From: Larkinella humicola
GTDB taxonomy: Bacteria > Bacteroidota > Bacteroidia > Cytophagales > Spirosomataceae
Direction: 5' to 3'
Length of the DNA stretch: 64,000 bases
NCBI RefSeq assembly: GCF_008727875.1
Contig: NZ_VTWS01000003.1
Coordinates: 620,001-684,000 of the forward strand
The notes beneath the pieces are model-generated. The model did not search any database and was not told where the DNA came from. It saw only the letters and a program-made list of their open reading frames with translations. Below, piece by piece: positions 1-8,141 of the stretch. Both the position numbers and the translations under genes were made by a program. How positions within the stretch are numbered: position 1 is the first letter of the stretch; each line of letters starts with the position of its first letter.

Positions 1-1
1 T

Positions 2-1387
2 TTGGGCGATTACGCGTTCTGGGGTGGTATTTTTGCGGTATTTCTCTTCGTCATCGCCATCAGTTTTTTCTTCTATCTGACGACATTCGACCGGATTTAT
101 GCGAAGTATATTCTCTGCGTGATTGGCTTGGCGGGCTACTTTTTCATCAACGACGGTTTTTTATACCAGTTCTATTTCGACAGCCAGTTCCGAATGCCCA
201 ACCGAAACATCTATTTCGTGTTTCCTTTGCTGCTCTTTTTCTTCCAACTGCTGTTCGTGCGGTCGTTTTTGTCGCTGGAAAAAACCCCCAGCCGCCTGTG
301 GCATCGCGTAGCAACGGTGGCTCTGGTGGGTGGCGTCTTCTGTTTGACGTCCCTGCTGGTCGAATGGATCACCTACGTTCCGCCCCTGGTCGAGTTGATG
401 GTGATGCGACTTTTCATTGTTTTTTACTGGCTGCCGATGCCGTTGATCTGGGCTTTCATCGTTATCAACCTCATCCGGGGGTATCGCGTGCAGGAAGCCT
501 GGCTCTATCTGGTGGCCGTCAGCCCGTTTTATGCCCTCAATTTTCTGGTAATTCTGTGCAATCTCAAGTTGTTTCCGACCTACGCGTTTCTGGAAAGCTA
601 CGAGAATTTCGCCCTGGCAGCTTTGTTTGAAGTGATGGTGCTGACTTTCGGGCTGGCGTACCGGTATAAACTCATTCGAGACCACAACGAACGACTCAGC
701 GAAGAACGCACCCAGCAGCAACGGCTGGCGTTTGAAGCGCACGTGCAGGGGCTTCAGCTCAGAAATGAATCCTTACAGGAAAAAGAGCGCATTGCCCGCG
801 ACTTGCACGACAACGTAGGCGCGCAATTGTCGTTTATTGTCAACAGTTTGCAGCAAATCGCTCGTCAGGCCGAAAAACAGCCGGTCGCCAACACCCGGCC
901 GTTGTCGTCGCAGCTCCGTTCTGTCGTCGATTACACGCGCGAAGCCATCAAGATGCTCCGCGATACCATCTGGGCTATCCACCAGGAAAGTTTTACGCTG
1001 GAAGAATTTGAGGAGCGGATCAACCACTACGTCAGCCGGTATTTTCAGCAACTGGACCCGCTGCAGATTACGATCCATACCGAAGGTGAACTCGCCCAGC
1101 CGCTGACCTCGGTTCAGGCCCTGAACATGTTCCGAATCATGCAGGAAGCCTTACACAACGTGGTCAAACACGCCCACGCGACGGAAGTGACGGTTTTGCT
1201 GCTCGCCAAACCCGACGGTTCTTTCCAACTGAGTGTCAGCGATAACGGCAACGGTTTGGCCTGGAATCAGGACGAATCGCTCGACAACCATTACGGCTTA
1301 CAAAACATGAAAAAACGTGCTGAGGAGTTGGGCGGTCAGTTCCGGATTTACTCCGATCGTGGCACGGTCGTGGAAGTGGCGGTCTGA
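2..1387 (+). CDS. 7TM-DISM sensor histidine kinase, LytS/NarL type (5' truncated by window edge)
   Basis: Membrane sensor kinase that autophosphorylates on His and passes phosphate to a response regulator not present in the window. The visible 461 residues begin inside a run of about six or seven hydrophobic helices (roughly residues 8-225), matching the 7TM-DISM sensor module. A short coiled coil follows (about 225-265), then a HisKA_3 dimerisation domain with the phospho-acceptor motif RIARDLHDNVGAQLS. The HATPase domain shows an N-box (QEALHNVVKHA), a G-box (SDNGNGL) and GLQNMKKRAEELGG. The TTG at the first in-frame codon is unlikely to be the true start: 7TM-DISM kinases normally carry an extracytoplasmic domain upstream, so the gene is probably cut by the window. 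It converges with the aldehyde dehydrogenase, with only three bases between the stop codons. The stimulus cannot be read from the sequence. Confidence 0.9.
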   Translation: MGDYAFWGGIFAVFLFVIAISFFFYLTTFDRIYAKYILCVIGLAGYFFINDGFLYQFYFDSQFRMPNRNIYFVFPLLLFFFQLLFVRSFLSLEKTPSRLWHRVATVALVGGVFCLTSLLVEWITYVPPLVELMVMRLFIVFYWLPMPLIWAFIVINLIRGYRVQEAWLYLVAVSPFYALNFLVILCNLKLFPTYAFLESYENFALAALFEVMVLTFGLAYRYKLIRDHNERLSEERTQQQRLAFEAHVQGLQLRNESLQEKERIARDLHDNVGAQLSFIVNSLQQIARQAEKQPVANTRPLSSQLRSVVDYTREAIKMLRDTIWAIHQESFTLEEFEERINHYVSRYFQQLDPLQITIHTEGELAQPLTSVQALNMFRIMQEALHNVVKHAHATEVTVLLLAKPDGSFQLSVSDNGNGLAWNQDESLDNHYGLQNMKKRAEELGGQFRIYSDRGTVVEVAV

Positions 1388-1390
1388 TCG

Positions 1391-2746
1391 TTATTCCATC
1401 CAGACGGTTTTGATATTCAGGAATTCTTTCATCCCGACTTCCGCCAACTCCCGGCCAAATCCCGACAATTTCACCCCGCCAAACGGCACCCTAGGGTCGG
1501 AACGCATCAGCGAATTGACAAACACCGACCCGGCCTGAATCTGCCGCGCCAGCCGATCAGCCCGCTCCAGATCCCGCGTCCAGAGCGCAGATCCCAGGCC
1601 GTAGTTGGATTGATTCGCGAGCTTCACCGCATCCTGTTCGTCTTTGGCTTCAACGATAACGGCCAGCGGTCCAAACGTTTCCTGATCGAAAGCCGTCATA
1701 CCCGGTTTTACTTTATCGAGCAAAATCGGTTGCACATTGCAGCCTTCCCGGTTTCCGCTATGCAAAATCCGGGCACCCTGCCGAACGGTTTCCGCGCACT
1801 GGCTTTCAATGGTTTCGGCCAGATCGACCCGTGCTACCGGCCCCATAGTCGTGGTTTCCAGGGTCGGATCGCCCTGCTGAATGGCTTGAATATGACTGAG
1901 AACCCGTTCTGTAAATTCTTTTTTAACCGATTTTTCGACGATAAACCGCTTGGCGGCAATGCAACTTTGTCCGGCGTTCTGCATCCGCGACTGCACGGCG
2001 GTTTGGGCGGCTTTTTCCAGATCGGCATCGGCCAGTACAATCAGGGCGTCGCTGCCGCCCAGTTCCAGCACCGATTTTTTGACCTGGCTACCGGCAATTG
2101 ACGCCACCGACATCCCGGCTTTTTCGCTGCCAGTCAACGTAACGGCTTTCACGCGCGGGTCTTTCAGAACGGTTTCGACGGTTTTCGATTCGATGAGCAG
2201 CGACTGAAACGTGCCGGTCGGAAAGTCGCAGGCCCGGAAGATTTCCTCAATCGCCAGTGAACAGCCGCTGACGTTGGCGGCATGTTTCAGCAAGCCGACG
2301 TTGCCCGCCAGCAGCGACGGAATGGCAAACCGGAAAACCTGCCAGAACGGAAAATTCCAGGGCATCACGGCCAGCACCGCGCCCAGCGGTTCATAGGCCA
2401 CAAAACTCTTTTTAGCTTCTGTCCTGATCGTCAGATCGGCCAGAAACCGGGGCGCGTGTTCGACGTAATAATCGCAGCCAACGGCGCATTTTTCCACTTC
2501 GGCCACGGCCTCCTTGAGCGTTTTGCCCATTTCAGCCGTCATTAACGCCCCATAGCGCTGTTTTTCCTGACGCAGATAAGCCGCTACTTTCCTAAAATAG
2601 GCCAGACGTTCTTCCAGCGAAAGGGCCGACCAACCCGTAAATGCGCGATCCGCCTGTTTGATTTTCTGGTCGAGCGACTGTGCACTCAGGGCCGGATAGG
2701 ACTTGATTTTTTTCTGGGTATAGGGGTTGACGGATGTAAAGTTCAT
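1391..2746 (-). CDS. NAD(P)-dependent aldehyde dehydrogenase, succinate-semialdehyde dehydrogenase type
   Basis: Oxidises an aldehyde to its acid in the cytoplasm. The best subfamily match by sequence feel is the short (about 450-460 residue) succinate-semialdehyde dehydrogenase group. The catalytic set is complete: Asn131 in AVMPWNFPFW, the general base Glu228 in LELGGSD and the nucleophile Cys262 in NAGQSCIAAKRF. The C-terminal PFGGVKLSGFGRE motif is also present. The length of 451 residues is normal for the subgroup. It is followed 3' by the convergent kinase gene and preceded by the MarR gene, which ends in its own terminator, so it is probably transcribed alone. The substrate is an inference: no GABA transaminase or other pathway gene is nearby. 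Confidence 0.88.
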   Translation of the reverse strand: MNFTSVNPYTQKKIKSYPALSAQSLDQKIKQADRAFTGWSALSLEERLAYFRKVAAYLRQEKQRYGALMTAEMGKTLKEAVAEVEKCAVGCDYYVEHAPRFLADLTIRTEAKKSFVAYEPLGAVLAVMPWNFPFWQVFRFAIPSLLAGNVGLLKHAANVSGCSLAIEEIFRACDFPTGTFQSLLIESKTVETVLKDPRVKAVTLTGSEKAGMSVASIAGSQVKKSVLELGGSDALIVLADADLEKAAQTAVQSRMQNAGQSCIAAKRFIVEKSVKKEFTERVLSHIQAIQQGDPTLETTTMGPVARVDLAETIESQCAETVRQGARILHSGNREGCNVQPILLDKVKPGMTAFDQETFGPLAVIVEAKDEQDAVKLANQSNYGLGSALWTRDLERADRLARQIQAGSVFVNSLMRSDPRVPFGGVKLSGFGRELAEVGMKEFLNIKTVWME

Positions 2747-2770
2747 GGCCTGTGGTTTTTATTCCTAAAC

Positions 2771-2805
2771 AAAAAAACACCCTAACCGACTGACCAGTTA
2801 GGGTG
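2771..2805 (-). terminator. Intrinsic terminator of the MarR gene
   Basis: Read on the minus strand, a perfect 9-bp stem (CACCCTAAC paired with GTTAGGGTG, loop of 10) is followed at once by seven T residues. It lies 19 bases after the MarR stop codon and before the aldehyde dehydrogenase start, so it separates the two transcription units. Confidence 0.85.
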
Positions 2806-2823
2806 AAATTTCAGCATCAATCG

Positions 2824-3342
2824 TTATTGAACGCAGTGAATCCCCGATAAGGGGCCGGTATCGTTCTCGATTTCCCGCACCAGCATCACCATCGTATCGA
2901 TCATTTGCTCGACCCGTTCGCGACCGGCAATAACCTCGAATTTCGCCCGAATCTCCTCCATGCAGTTGAAAACCGCTACCATCAACTGCTTGCCGCGTTC
3001 GTTGATAAAAATCTGGCTGGAACGCGAATCACGCTCGTTTTTCACCGTATAAATATAGCCGTCGTCTTCCAGCAATTTGACGACCTTGCTCATCGCCTGT
3101 TTGGTAACGCCCGCCCGTCTTGCCAGCTCATTGTTTGTAATGCCATCCTCCTCCAGATTGGCCAGAAAGGCAATGTAACTCGCTTTGAAATCCGGAAAAC
3201 CCAGCTCAGGAAGCCGTTGCTCAATATACCGGCCTATAAACCGCTTCATTTTCGACATGACCCGGCCTAACGTCCGCTCACGCACTTTGTAAAAAAACTG
3301 AAAATCAAACGGTTTTTCAACCGCCACCGCTTCGGTATTCAT
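2824..3342 (-). CDS. MarR-family transcriptional regulator of the efflux operon
   Basis: A 172-residue winged-helix regulator, probably a ligand-released repressor. The HTH lies at about residues 70-95 (NNELARRAGVTKQAMSKVVK) and is followed by the wing NERDSRSSQIF near residues 102-112, the conserved DNA-contacting region of MarR proteins. Helices at both ends would form the dimer interface. It is divergent from the EmrA/EmrB/TolC-like operon, and the 233-base intergenic region holds two matched 19-bp palindromes that fit a MarR dimer. A minus-strand TAGTTTTG at 3529-3522, with TTG about 20 bases upstream, is a candidate own promoter overlapping the second palindrome, which would allow autorepression. 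The regulatory target is inferred from position. Confidence 0.9.
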   Translation of the reverse strand: MNTEAVAVEKPFDFQFFYKVRERTLGRVMSKMKRFIGRYIEQRLPELGFPDFKASYIAFLANLEEDGITNNELARRAGVTKQAMSKVVKLLEDDGYIYTVKNERDSRSSQIFINERGKQLMVAVFNCMEEIRAKFEVIAGRERVEQMIDTMVMLVREIENDTGPLSGIHCVQ

Positions 3343-3476
3343 ACGTCTTCCTTTGCGTCGTTACAGAGCCGACAAGTTACAAACTTTTCACAAGGTGAGG
3401 AGCATCGACTGCGTAAACGGTCGTTCGCGAGGCTCCGTTGCCTGCTATTAAAATCCTGTTAAAGTACGAAAACAAC

Positions 3477-3495
3477 TAGTCAATTAAGTTGACTA
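3477..3495. promoter_or_regulatory. MarR operator O1 (palindrome)
   Basis: A perfect inverted repeat TAGTCAA-TTAAG-TTGACTA: 7-bp arms, 5-base spacer, 19 bp in all, the usual size of a MarR-dimer site. Its right arm contains the TTG used as the -33 element of the efflux promoter, so binding would block RNA polymerase. Confidence 0.75.
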
Positions 3496-3519
3496 TTCTC
3501 AAAACTTCTTCTACTTTTG
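3489..3519 (+). promoter_or_regulatory. Bacteroidota-type promoter of the efflux operon
   Basis: TTG at 3489-3491 and TACTTTTG at 3512-3519 are separated by 20 bases, matching the phylum's -33/-7 pattern (TTG, about 19-20 bases, TAnnTTTG). The predicted transcription start near 3524-3527 lies between operators O1 and O2, about 50 bases before the EmrA-like ATG. Confidence 0.7.
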
Positions 3520-3527
3520 CCCAAAAC

Positions 3528-3546
3528 TAGTCAACCAGGTTTACTA
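3528..3546. promoter_or_regulatory. MarR operator O2 (palindrome)
   Basis: TAGTCAA-CCAGG-TTTACTA repeats the O1 pattern with one arm mismatch and the same 5-base spacer. It begins 51 bases after O1, about five helical turns, so both dimers would sit on the same face of the DNA. It lies just downstream of the predicted transcription start. Confidence 0.7.
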
Positions 3547-3575
3547 AAACAAGATTCGTATAACTTTTCCTAAAA

Positions 3576-4661
3576 ATGGCAACAGAACAAACCACACCCG
3601 TAAAAAAGTATCTCCCCCGTCTGCTCGTGTTGGTCGTTGTGGTGGCGGCTGCTTTCTACGGTTTTCAATCGTATCGCTATAATCAACAGTACGAAACGAC
3701 CGATAACGCCCAAATTGAGGGCAACACGGCTCCGGTTCTGGCGCGGGTTGCCGGGTATGTGCAACAGGTTGGCATTGAAGATTATGCCGCCGTCCGGCGC
3801 GGTCAGGAGCTGATCACCGTCGACCCGCAGGAATATGAAGTGGCGCTGCAACAGGCGGAGGCTGATTACCAGCAAACGCTGGCCGATATTCAAACCGCCC
3901 GGGCCGATTTGCAAAATGCCCAGGCCAGTTTCCGTAATGTGCAGCAAAATCTGAAAGTCACCCAGTCGAATGCCAATGTGCAATCACTGCGCGTCTCGAA
4001 AGCCGCCAACGACCTCAAACGCGACGAAAATCTGTACAAAGGCCAGTCGCTGACGCAAAAGCAACTGGAAGACAGCCGCAACAACTCCGAGGTTCAGGCC
4101 CGGCAATTCGACGCCAACGTGCAGCAGATCGGGCTGGCCAAAACCTCCGAAGCCGTTGCGCAGGCCTCCATTGCAAAGGCTCAGGCCAACATTCTGAAAG
4201 CGCAGGCGCTGCTGAAAGTGAAACAGGCCGCCATCGACAACGCCAAACTCCGGTTGGGCTACGCCAAAATTACCGCTCCTATCGCCGGTAAGATCGGCAA
4301 GAAAAACGTGGTGGTTGGTCAGTATGTGCAGCCTGGCCAGAACCTGTTCACCATCGTCAACGATTCGACGTTCTGGGTGGTGGCCAATTTTAAGGAAACG
4401 CAACTGCAACACATGCGCGTCGGGCAACCGGTCGACGTGAAGATCGATGCGTACCCGGATCTGGAAGTCAAAGGCAAAGTCGTTTCGCTCTCGGAAGCGA
4501 CCGGGGCCAAATTTGCCCTGCTGCCCGCCGACAATGCCTCCGGCAACTTTGTAAAAGTAACGCAACGGGTTCCGGTGAAAATTGAAATCGAAAATCCGGC
4601 GAAATACAAAGATCTGCTACGCGCGGGTTTGAGTACGGACGTAGCCGTGAAAGTGCAATAA
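3576..4661 (+). CDS. HlyD/EmrA-family membrane fusion protein of a multidrug efflux pump
   Basis: The periplasmic adaptor that links the inner-membrane pump to an outer-membrane channel. It has a short cytoplasmic N-terminus and one membrane anchor at about residues 13-29. A first lipoyl/barrel half-motif is at about 40-70 (TTDNAQIEGNTAPVLARVAG). A long coiled-coil hairpin rich in Gln, Ala and Leu spans about 85-215, and the second lipoyl half (APIAGKIGKKNVVVGQYVQP) is at about 228-250. The 361 residues are normal for EmrA-type adaptors. It is the first gene of the operon; its stop is followed by one base and then the EmrB-like start, so the two are tightly coupled. The drug specificity cannot be read. 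Confidence 0.92.
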   Translation: MATEQTTPVKKYLPRLLVLVVVVAAAFYGFQSYRYNQQYETTDNAQIEGNTAPVLARVAGYVQQVGIEDYAAVRRGQELITVDPQEYEVALQQAEADYQQTLADIQTARADLQNAQASFRNVQQNLKVTQSNANVQSLRVSKAANDLKRDENLYKGQSLTQKQLEDSRNNSEVQARQFDANVQQIGLAKTSEAVAQASIAKAQANILKAQALLKVKQAAIDNAKLRLGYAKITAPIAGKIGKKNVVVGQYVQPGQNLFTIVNDSTFWVVANFKETQLQHMRVGQPVDVKIDAYPDLEVKGKVVSLSEATGAKFALLPADNASGNFVKVTQRVPVKIEIENPAKYKDLLRAGLSTDVAVKVQ

Positions 4662-4662
4662 G

Positions 4663-6237
4663 ATGGCATCAGCAGGATTCAAAAAGTGGATTATCGTCAT
4701 CACAACCGTATCAGCAGCCATTCTGGAGCTGATCGATACGTCGATTGTCAACGTCGGGATCACCCAGATGGCGGGCAATCTCGGCGTCACGATTGAAGAC
4801 ATTTCGTGGGTTGTCACGGCCTACGCGATTGCCAACGTGATCATCATTCCGATGACCGGTTTTCTCCAGAACTATTTTGGCCGGAAAACCTACTACATCG
4901 GTTCCATCATTCTCTTTACGATTGCGTCCTATTTCTGCGGGATTGCCGACAATCTGTGGACGCTGGTGGCATTCCGTTTTTTGCAGGGAATCGGCGGGGG
5001 CGCATTGCTCTCGACCTCGCAGGGCATTATGTACGACGCGTTTCCGCCCTCGCAACGCGCCATTGCCTCGGCTCTTTTCGGGATGGGTATTGTGATGGGT
5101 CCTACCCTAGGGCCTACCCTGGGCGGCTACATCATCGACAATTACCACTGGAGCTGGATGTTTTTCATCAACGTTCCGATCGGGATTCTGGCGGTTTTTC
5201 TGTGTTCGACCTTTATCGACAAACAGCCGTCCGAATACAGCATCGATCGCAGTACGATCAAGATCGACCAGATCGGGATTCTGTTGCTGGCCGTGGGCGT
5301 CGGGAGTTTGCAGTATGTGCTGGAACGGGGCGAGGCCGACGACTGGTTCGACGACCGCGCCATTCTGTACCTGACCATCGTAGCCATCATTTCCATTCCG
5401 CTGTTTCTGTGGTGGGAATTGAAAACCAAGAGTCCGGTGATGGATTTACGGGTGGTGAAAAACCGCAATCTGGCCGTCGGTTCGGTGCTGGTGTTCATCA
5501 TCGGCTACGGTTTGTTCACCTCAATTTTGCTGTTTCCCCTGTTTGCCCAGCGGATTGTCGGGTATACGGCAACCAAAACCGGGAACATCCTGATTCCTGG
5601 CGGAGCGGTGGCGTTGATCATGTTCCCGGTGGTCGGGCGATCGATGGCGGCTGGCGTTTCTCCCCGCATTTTCGCCATTCTCGGCTATCTGGCGTTCATT
5701 CTTTTCTGCTACATGATGTCGAACCTCAACGCAGACGCCAGCGAGCGCGATTTTACGTGGGCATTGCTGGTACGCGGGGCCGGTTTGGCGATGATCAATG
5801 CGCCGTTGATCAACCAGTCGATTTCGACCTTAAAACCGTCTGAACTGCCGACCGGTATTGCCTTCACCAACATGGTGAGGCAATTGGGCGGAGCCTTCGG
5901 GGTTGCGATCACCAACACGTACATCGCCCAGCGCAGTGCCGTCCACCGCAACGATCTGGTTTCGAACCTGCAACCCGGTGATGCGTTGACCACCGACCGG
6001 TTGAATGCGATGGCCCAGAGCCTGGCATCCCGGGGCATGAATGCATTCGACTCCGTTACAGCAGCCTACCGAAACATGGATGCGCTGATTTCCAAACAGG
6101 CCCTGATGGTTTCGTATCTGGACACGTTCCGACTCGCCGGGCTCTTTTTCGTGGTGACCCTTCCGCTGCTGTTTCTGATGCAGAACAAAAAAATGGACCC
6201 CGCAGCCGCCAAAGCCGCAGCCGATGCTGCCCACTAA
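4663..6237 (+). CDS. MFS multidrug transporter, DHA2 (EmrB/QacA) family
   Basis: An inner-membrane proton-driven exporter of 524 residues with about 14 hydrophobic segments, the DHA2 topology. Visible signatures are the acidic residue in the first helix (LELIDTSIVNVG), a motif-A-like loop (QNYFGRKTYYIG) and a strong antiporter motif C (GIVMGPTLGPTLGGYIID) followed by WSWMFFINVPIG. The start at 4663 lies one base after the EmrA-like stop, and the frame agrees with the conserved N-terminal helix. The C-terminal Ala/Lys-rich tail is cytoplasmic. It forms the pump core with the adaptor upstream and the TolC-like channel downstream. Confidence 0.93.
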   Translation: MASAGFKKWIIVITTVSAAILELIDTSIVNVGITQMAGNLGVTIEDISWVVTAYAIANVIIIPMTGFLQNYFGRKTYYIGSIILFTIASYFCGIADNLWTLVAFRFLQGIGGGALLSTSQGIMYDAFPPSQRAIASALFGMGIVMGPTLGPTLGGYIIDNYHWSWMFFINVPIGILAVFLCSTFIDKQPSEYSIDRSTIKIDQIGILLLAVGVGSLQYVLERGEADDWFDDRAILYLTIVAIISIPLFLWWELKTKSPVMDLRVVKNRNLAVGSVLVFIIGYGLFTSILLFPLFAQRIVGYTATKTGNILIPGGAVALIMFPVVGRSMAAGVSPRIFAILGYLAFILFCYMMSNLNADASERDFTWALLVRGAGLAMINAPLINQSISTLKPSELPTGIAFTNMVRQLGGAFGVAITNTYIAQRSAVHRNDLVSNLQPGDALTTDRLNAMAQSLASRGMNAFDSVTAAYRNMDALISKQALMVSYLDTFRLAGLFFVVTLPLLFLMQNKKMDPAAAKAAADAAH

Positions 6238-6255
6238 ACATCTCACCCCCCCCAA

Positions 6256-6334
6256 TCGAAACACCCCCAACCCCCTAAAGGGGGCTTTCAAAACAGAGGT
6301 TTTAGCCCCCTTTAGGGGGTTGGGGGTGTTTCGA
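6256..6334. repeat. Long palindrome of the CCCCCAACCCCCT type between pump and channel genes
   Basis: Two perfect 31-bp arms (6256-6286 and 6304-6334) with a 17-base loop. Each arm starts TCGAAACACCCCC and ends AGGGGGCT and contains the sub-palindrome CCCCCTAAAGGGGG. It lies 18 bases after the transporter stop and before the TolC-like gene. It could stop or stabilise part of the transcript and so set the ratio of pump to channel (inference). Confidence 0.9.
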
Positions 6335-6379
6335 AATCTGTTAGAAACTAATTTTCAGGTAGTTGCTCACACTAATAAA

Positions 6380-7678
6380 ATGAAAAAGTTAAGCCTATTC
6401 ATAGTTACCGCCTTAATCACAAACCTTGCAGAAGCCCAGTCGATTCCGGACGACTTGCGGGGGCTTATCAATCAGGCCAACACCAATTATCCGCGTCTGA
6501 AAGAGCAGCAGCAACAGCTCCGGGCGGGCGAGGTACACGTGGCCATTGCCCGTTCGGCCTACCAGCCCAACATTACCGGCAACGGTATTTATCAGTATGT
6601 TACGCCTGTCGCAAAGGCCACTTTGCCGGTTAACGGCCAGGACGCCACGATTCAATTTCAGCCCAATCACAACGTCAATGCGAACATCGGCATCGGACAA
6701 ACCCTGTACGACTTTGGCCGGACGGATGCCAGCATTAAACAAGCCGTCGATCAGGTGCAGTTGCTGCGCCGAAATCTGGAGCTGACCCGGCAAAACCTGG
6801 GTTATCAGGTGGCTGCGGTTTATTACGGCATCGGCTTTCTGGAAAAAAGTATGGTCGTGCAGGATTCGGTTATTAAAGTTGCGCAAGGCAATATTCAGAT
6901 TTTTGCCAACCGCTTACAGAATGGCGAAGCGTTACAGTATGATTTGCTGACGCAACAGGTTCGGTTGAAAACCGCCCAGAATCGAAAAATTGATCTGCAA
7001 AACAATCTGGAGCGGCAACGGGCGTTATTGACGTATCTGACCGGCGATCCAAATCCGGCCATCAGCCCTGTTGCCGTCCAGTTCGATGCACAGGTTCAGC
7101 CATTCACACTGGAAGGAAGCCTGCAAACGGCTCAATCAACAAATAAAGAAGTACAACTAGCGCAAGACCGGGTAAGGGCGGCCCAAACCGATGTGTTGGC
7201 CAACGACCGCAGTGGACGGCCTAACCTGAGTTTTAACGGTTCAGCGGGGTACAAAAACGGGTATTTACCGGAAATTGGCGCGCTGAGGTTTAACGTAGCC
7301 GCCGGGGTCAATCTGACAATACCGATTTATGCCGGCAAACGATACAGCTTGCAAAACCAGGCCGCCCGTCTGAATCTGGACGCCAGCCGGTATGCCGTTG
7401 AGAACGCCAACGCCCAGTTGCGGCAGAGTCTGGAACAATTGAATGCTGATATTCGGAGCAACCAGCAACGGTTACAGAACCTGGAAACGCAGGTGTTACA
7501 GGCCCGGAAAGCGCTCGAAATTGCCCAGATCCGGTTAACCTCCGGCGTCATTACACCCGTTGAATTGCAGAGCGCAGAAACCGGTGTGGAAGAAGCGGAA
7601 CTGGCCCGATTGAACTATCAGTACCAACTATTACTCAATCATTTGGAGTACAAACGATTGCTGGGCGAAAATTTATAG
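6380..7678 (+). CDS. TolC-family outer-membrane efflux protein
   Basis: An outer-membrane channel that completes the tripartite exporter. The ATG at 6380 is chosen because it gives a clean signal peptide (MKKLSLFIVTALITNLAEAQ, cleavage near AEAQ-S); an in-frame extension upstream would run through the palindrome and has no export signal. The 432 residues show the duplicated helical layout of OEP proteins: Gln/Leu/Asn-rich coiled-coil stretches at about 130-215 and 330-415, separated by beta-strand regions such as ITGNGIYQYV and GRPNLSFNGSAGYKNG. The family length is usually 400-500. It is the third gene of the MarR-controlled operon, 142 bases after the EmrB-like gene. Confidence 0.9.
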   Translation: MKKLSLFIVTALITNLAEAQSIPDDLRGLINQANTNYPRLKEQQQQLRAGEVHVAIARSAYQPNITGNGIYQYVTPVAKATLPVNGQDATIQFQPNHNVNANIGIGQTLYDFGRTDASIKQAVDQVQLLRRNLELTRQNLGYQVAAVYYGIGFLEKSMVVQDSVIKVAQGNIQIFANRLQNGEALQYDLLTQQVRLKTAQNRKIDLQNNLERQRALLTYLTGDPNPAISPVAVQFDAQVQPFTLEGSLQTAQSTNKEVQLAQDRVRAAQTDVLANDRSGRPNLSFNGSAGYKNGYLPEIGALRFNVAAGVNLTIPIYAGKRYSLQNQAARLNLDASRYAVENANAQLRQSLEQLNADIRSNQQRLQNLETQVLQARKALEIAQIRLTSGVITPVELQSAETGVEEAELARLNYQYQLLLNHLEYKRLLGENL

Positions 7679-7825
7679 GTACCGGAAACGAAAAGTTGAT
7701 TGTCTGGCAAACTAAAAAAGAAAACAGACGGTTCTTTCAGCGTGGCCACGTACACAAATAGCCGCTCTCACACACCAGCAGATGCTCGTCTGCACGACTA
7801 GACAACCTGAAAACAGTTTACGACT

Positions 7826-8065
7826 ATGAAAGATCGCGTAACCAACATCCTCAAGAACTTCGGCATCAAGGAATCGGCCATTCATCCTACCGTTCACTTT
7901 ACGCGCGACCTGGGCCTCGACAGCCTGGACACAGTTGATTTGATTATGCAGTTGGAACAGGAATTCGGCGTTCGGATTCCCGACGAAGATTACTCGAAAC
8001 TGACCACTTTTCAGGGCGTTGTTGACTATTTGCAGACGGAGCAGCACGTTGCCATGCAGGACTAA
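7826..8065 (+). CDS. Acyl carrier protein, stand-alone copy
   Basis: A 79-residue carrier protein whose Ser33 in DLGLDSLDTVDL is the attachment site for 4'-phosphopantetheine; the acidic helix II that follows (DLIMQLEQEFGV) is the usual partner-binding surface. The length is typical. No fatty-acid or polyketide synthase gene is adjacent: upstream is the TolC-like gene (147-base gap, no clear gene or terminator in it) and downstream a strong terminator. It may be the housekeeping acpP or a second, dedicated copy. Its sequence departs from typical acpP in the first helix (KNFGIKESAIHPTVHF), so I leave the symbol empty. Confidence 0.9.
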   Translation: MKDRVTNILKNFGIKESAIHPTVHFTRDLGLDSLDTVDLIMQLEQEFGVRIPDEDYSKLTTFQGVVDYLQTEQHVAMQD

Positions 8066-8089
8066 GCCAGCCTAAAAAATAGCATATGA

Positions 8090-8137
8090 AACGAGCCGAC
8101 GTGCGATTCCGGAAGGAGATGCGCGTCGGCTCGTTTT
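8090..8137 (+). terminator. Intrinsic terminator after the acyl carrier protein gene
   Basis: A perfect 12-bp stem (AACGAGCCGACG paired with CGTCGGCTCGTT) with a 22-base loop, followed by a run of T. It lies 24 bases after the ACP stop and just before the convergent ComB-like stop at 8142, so it separates the two units. Confidence 0.85.
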
Positions 8138-8141
8138 TTGG

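Noticed and set aside
6224-6379. N-terminal extension of the TolC-like protein upstream of ATG 6380
   Set aside because: These codons are translated from the 31-bp-arm palindrome and would place the signal peptide 52 residues inside the protein.
7679-7825. Riboswitch or small RNA in front of the acyl carrier protein gene
   Set aside because: No stable paired structure or known motif could be traced by eye.
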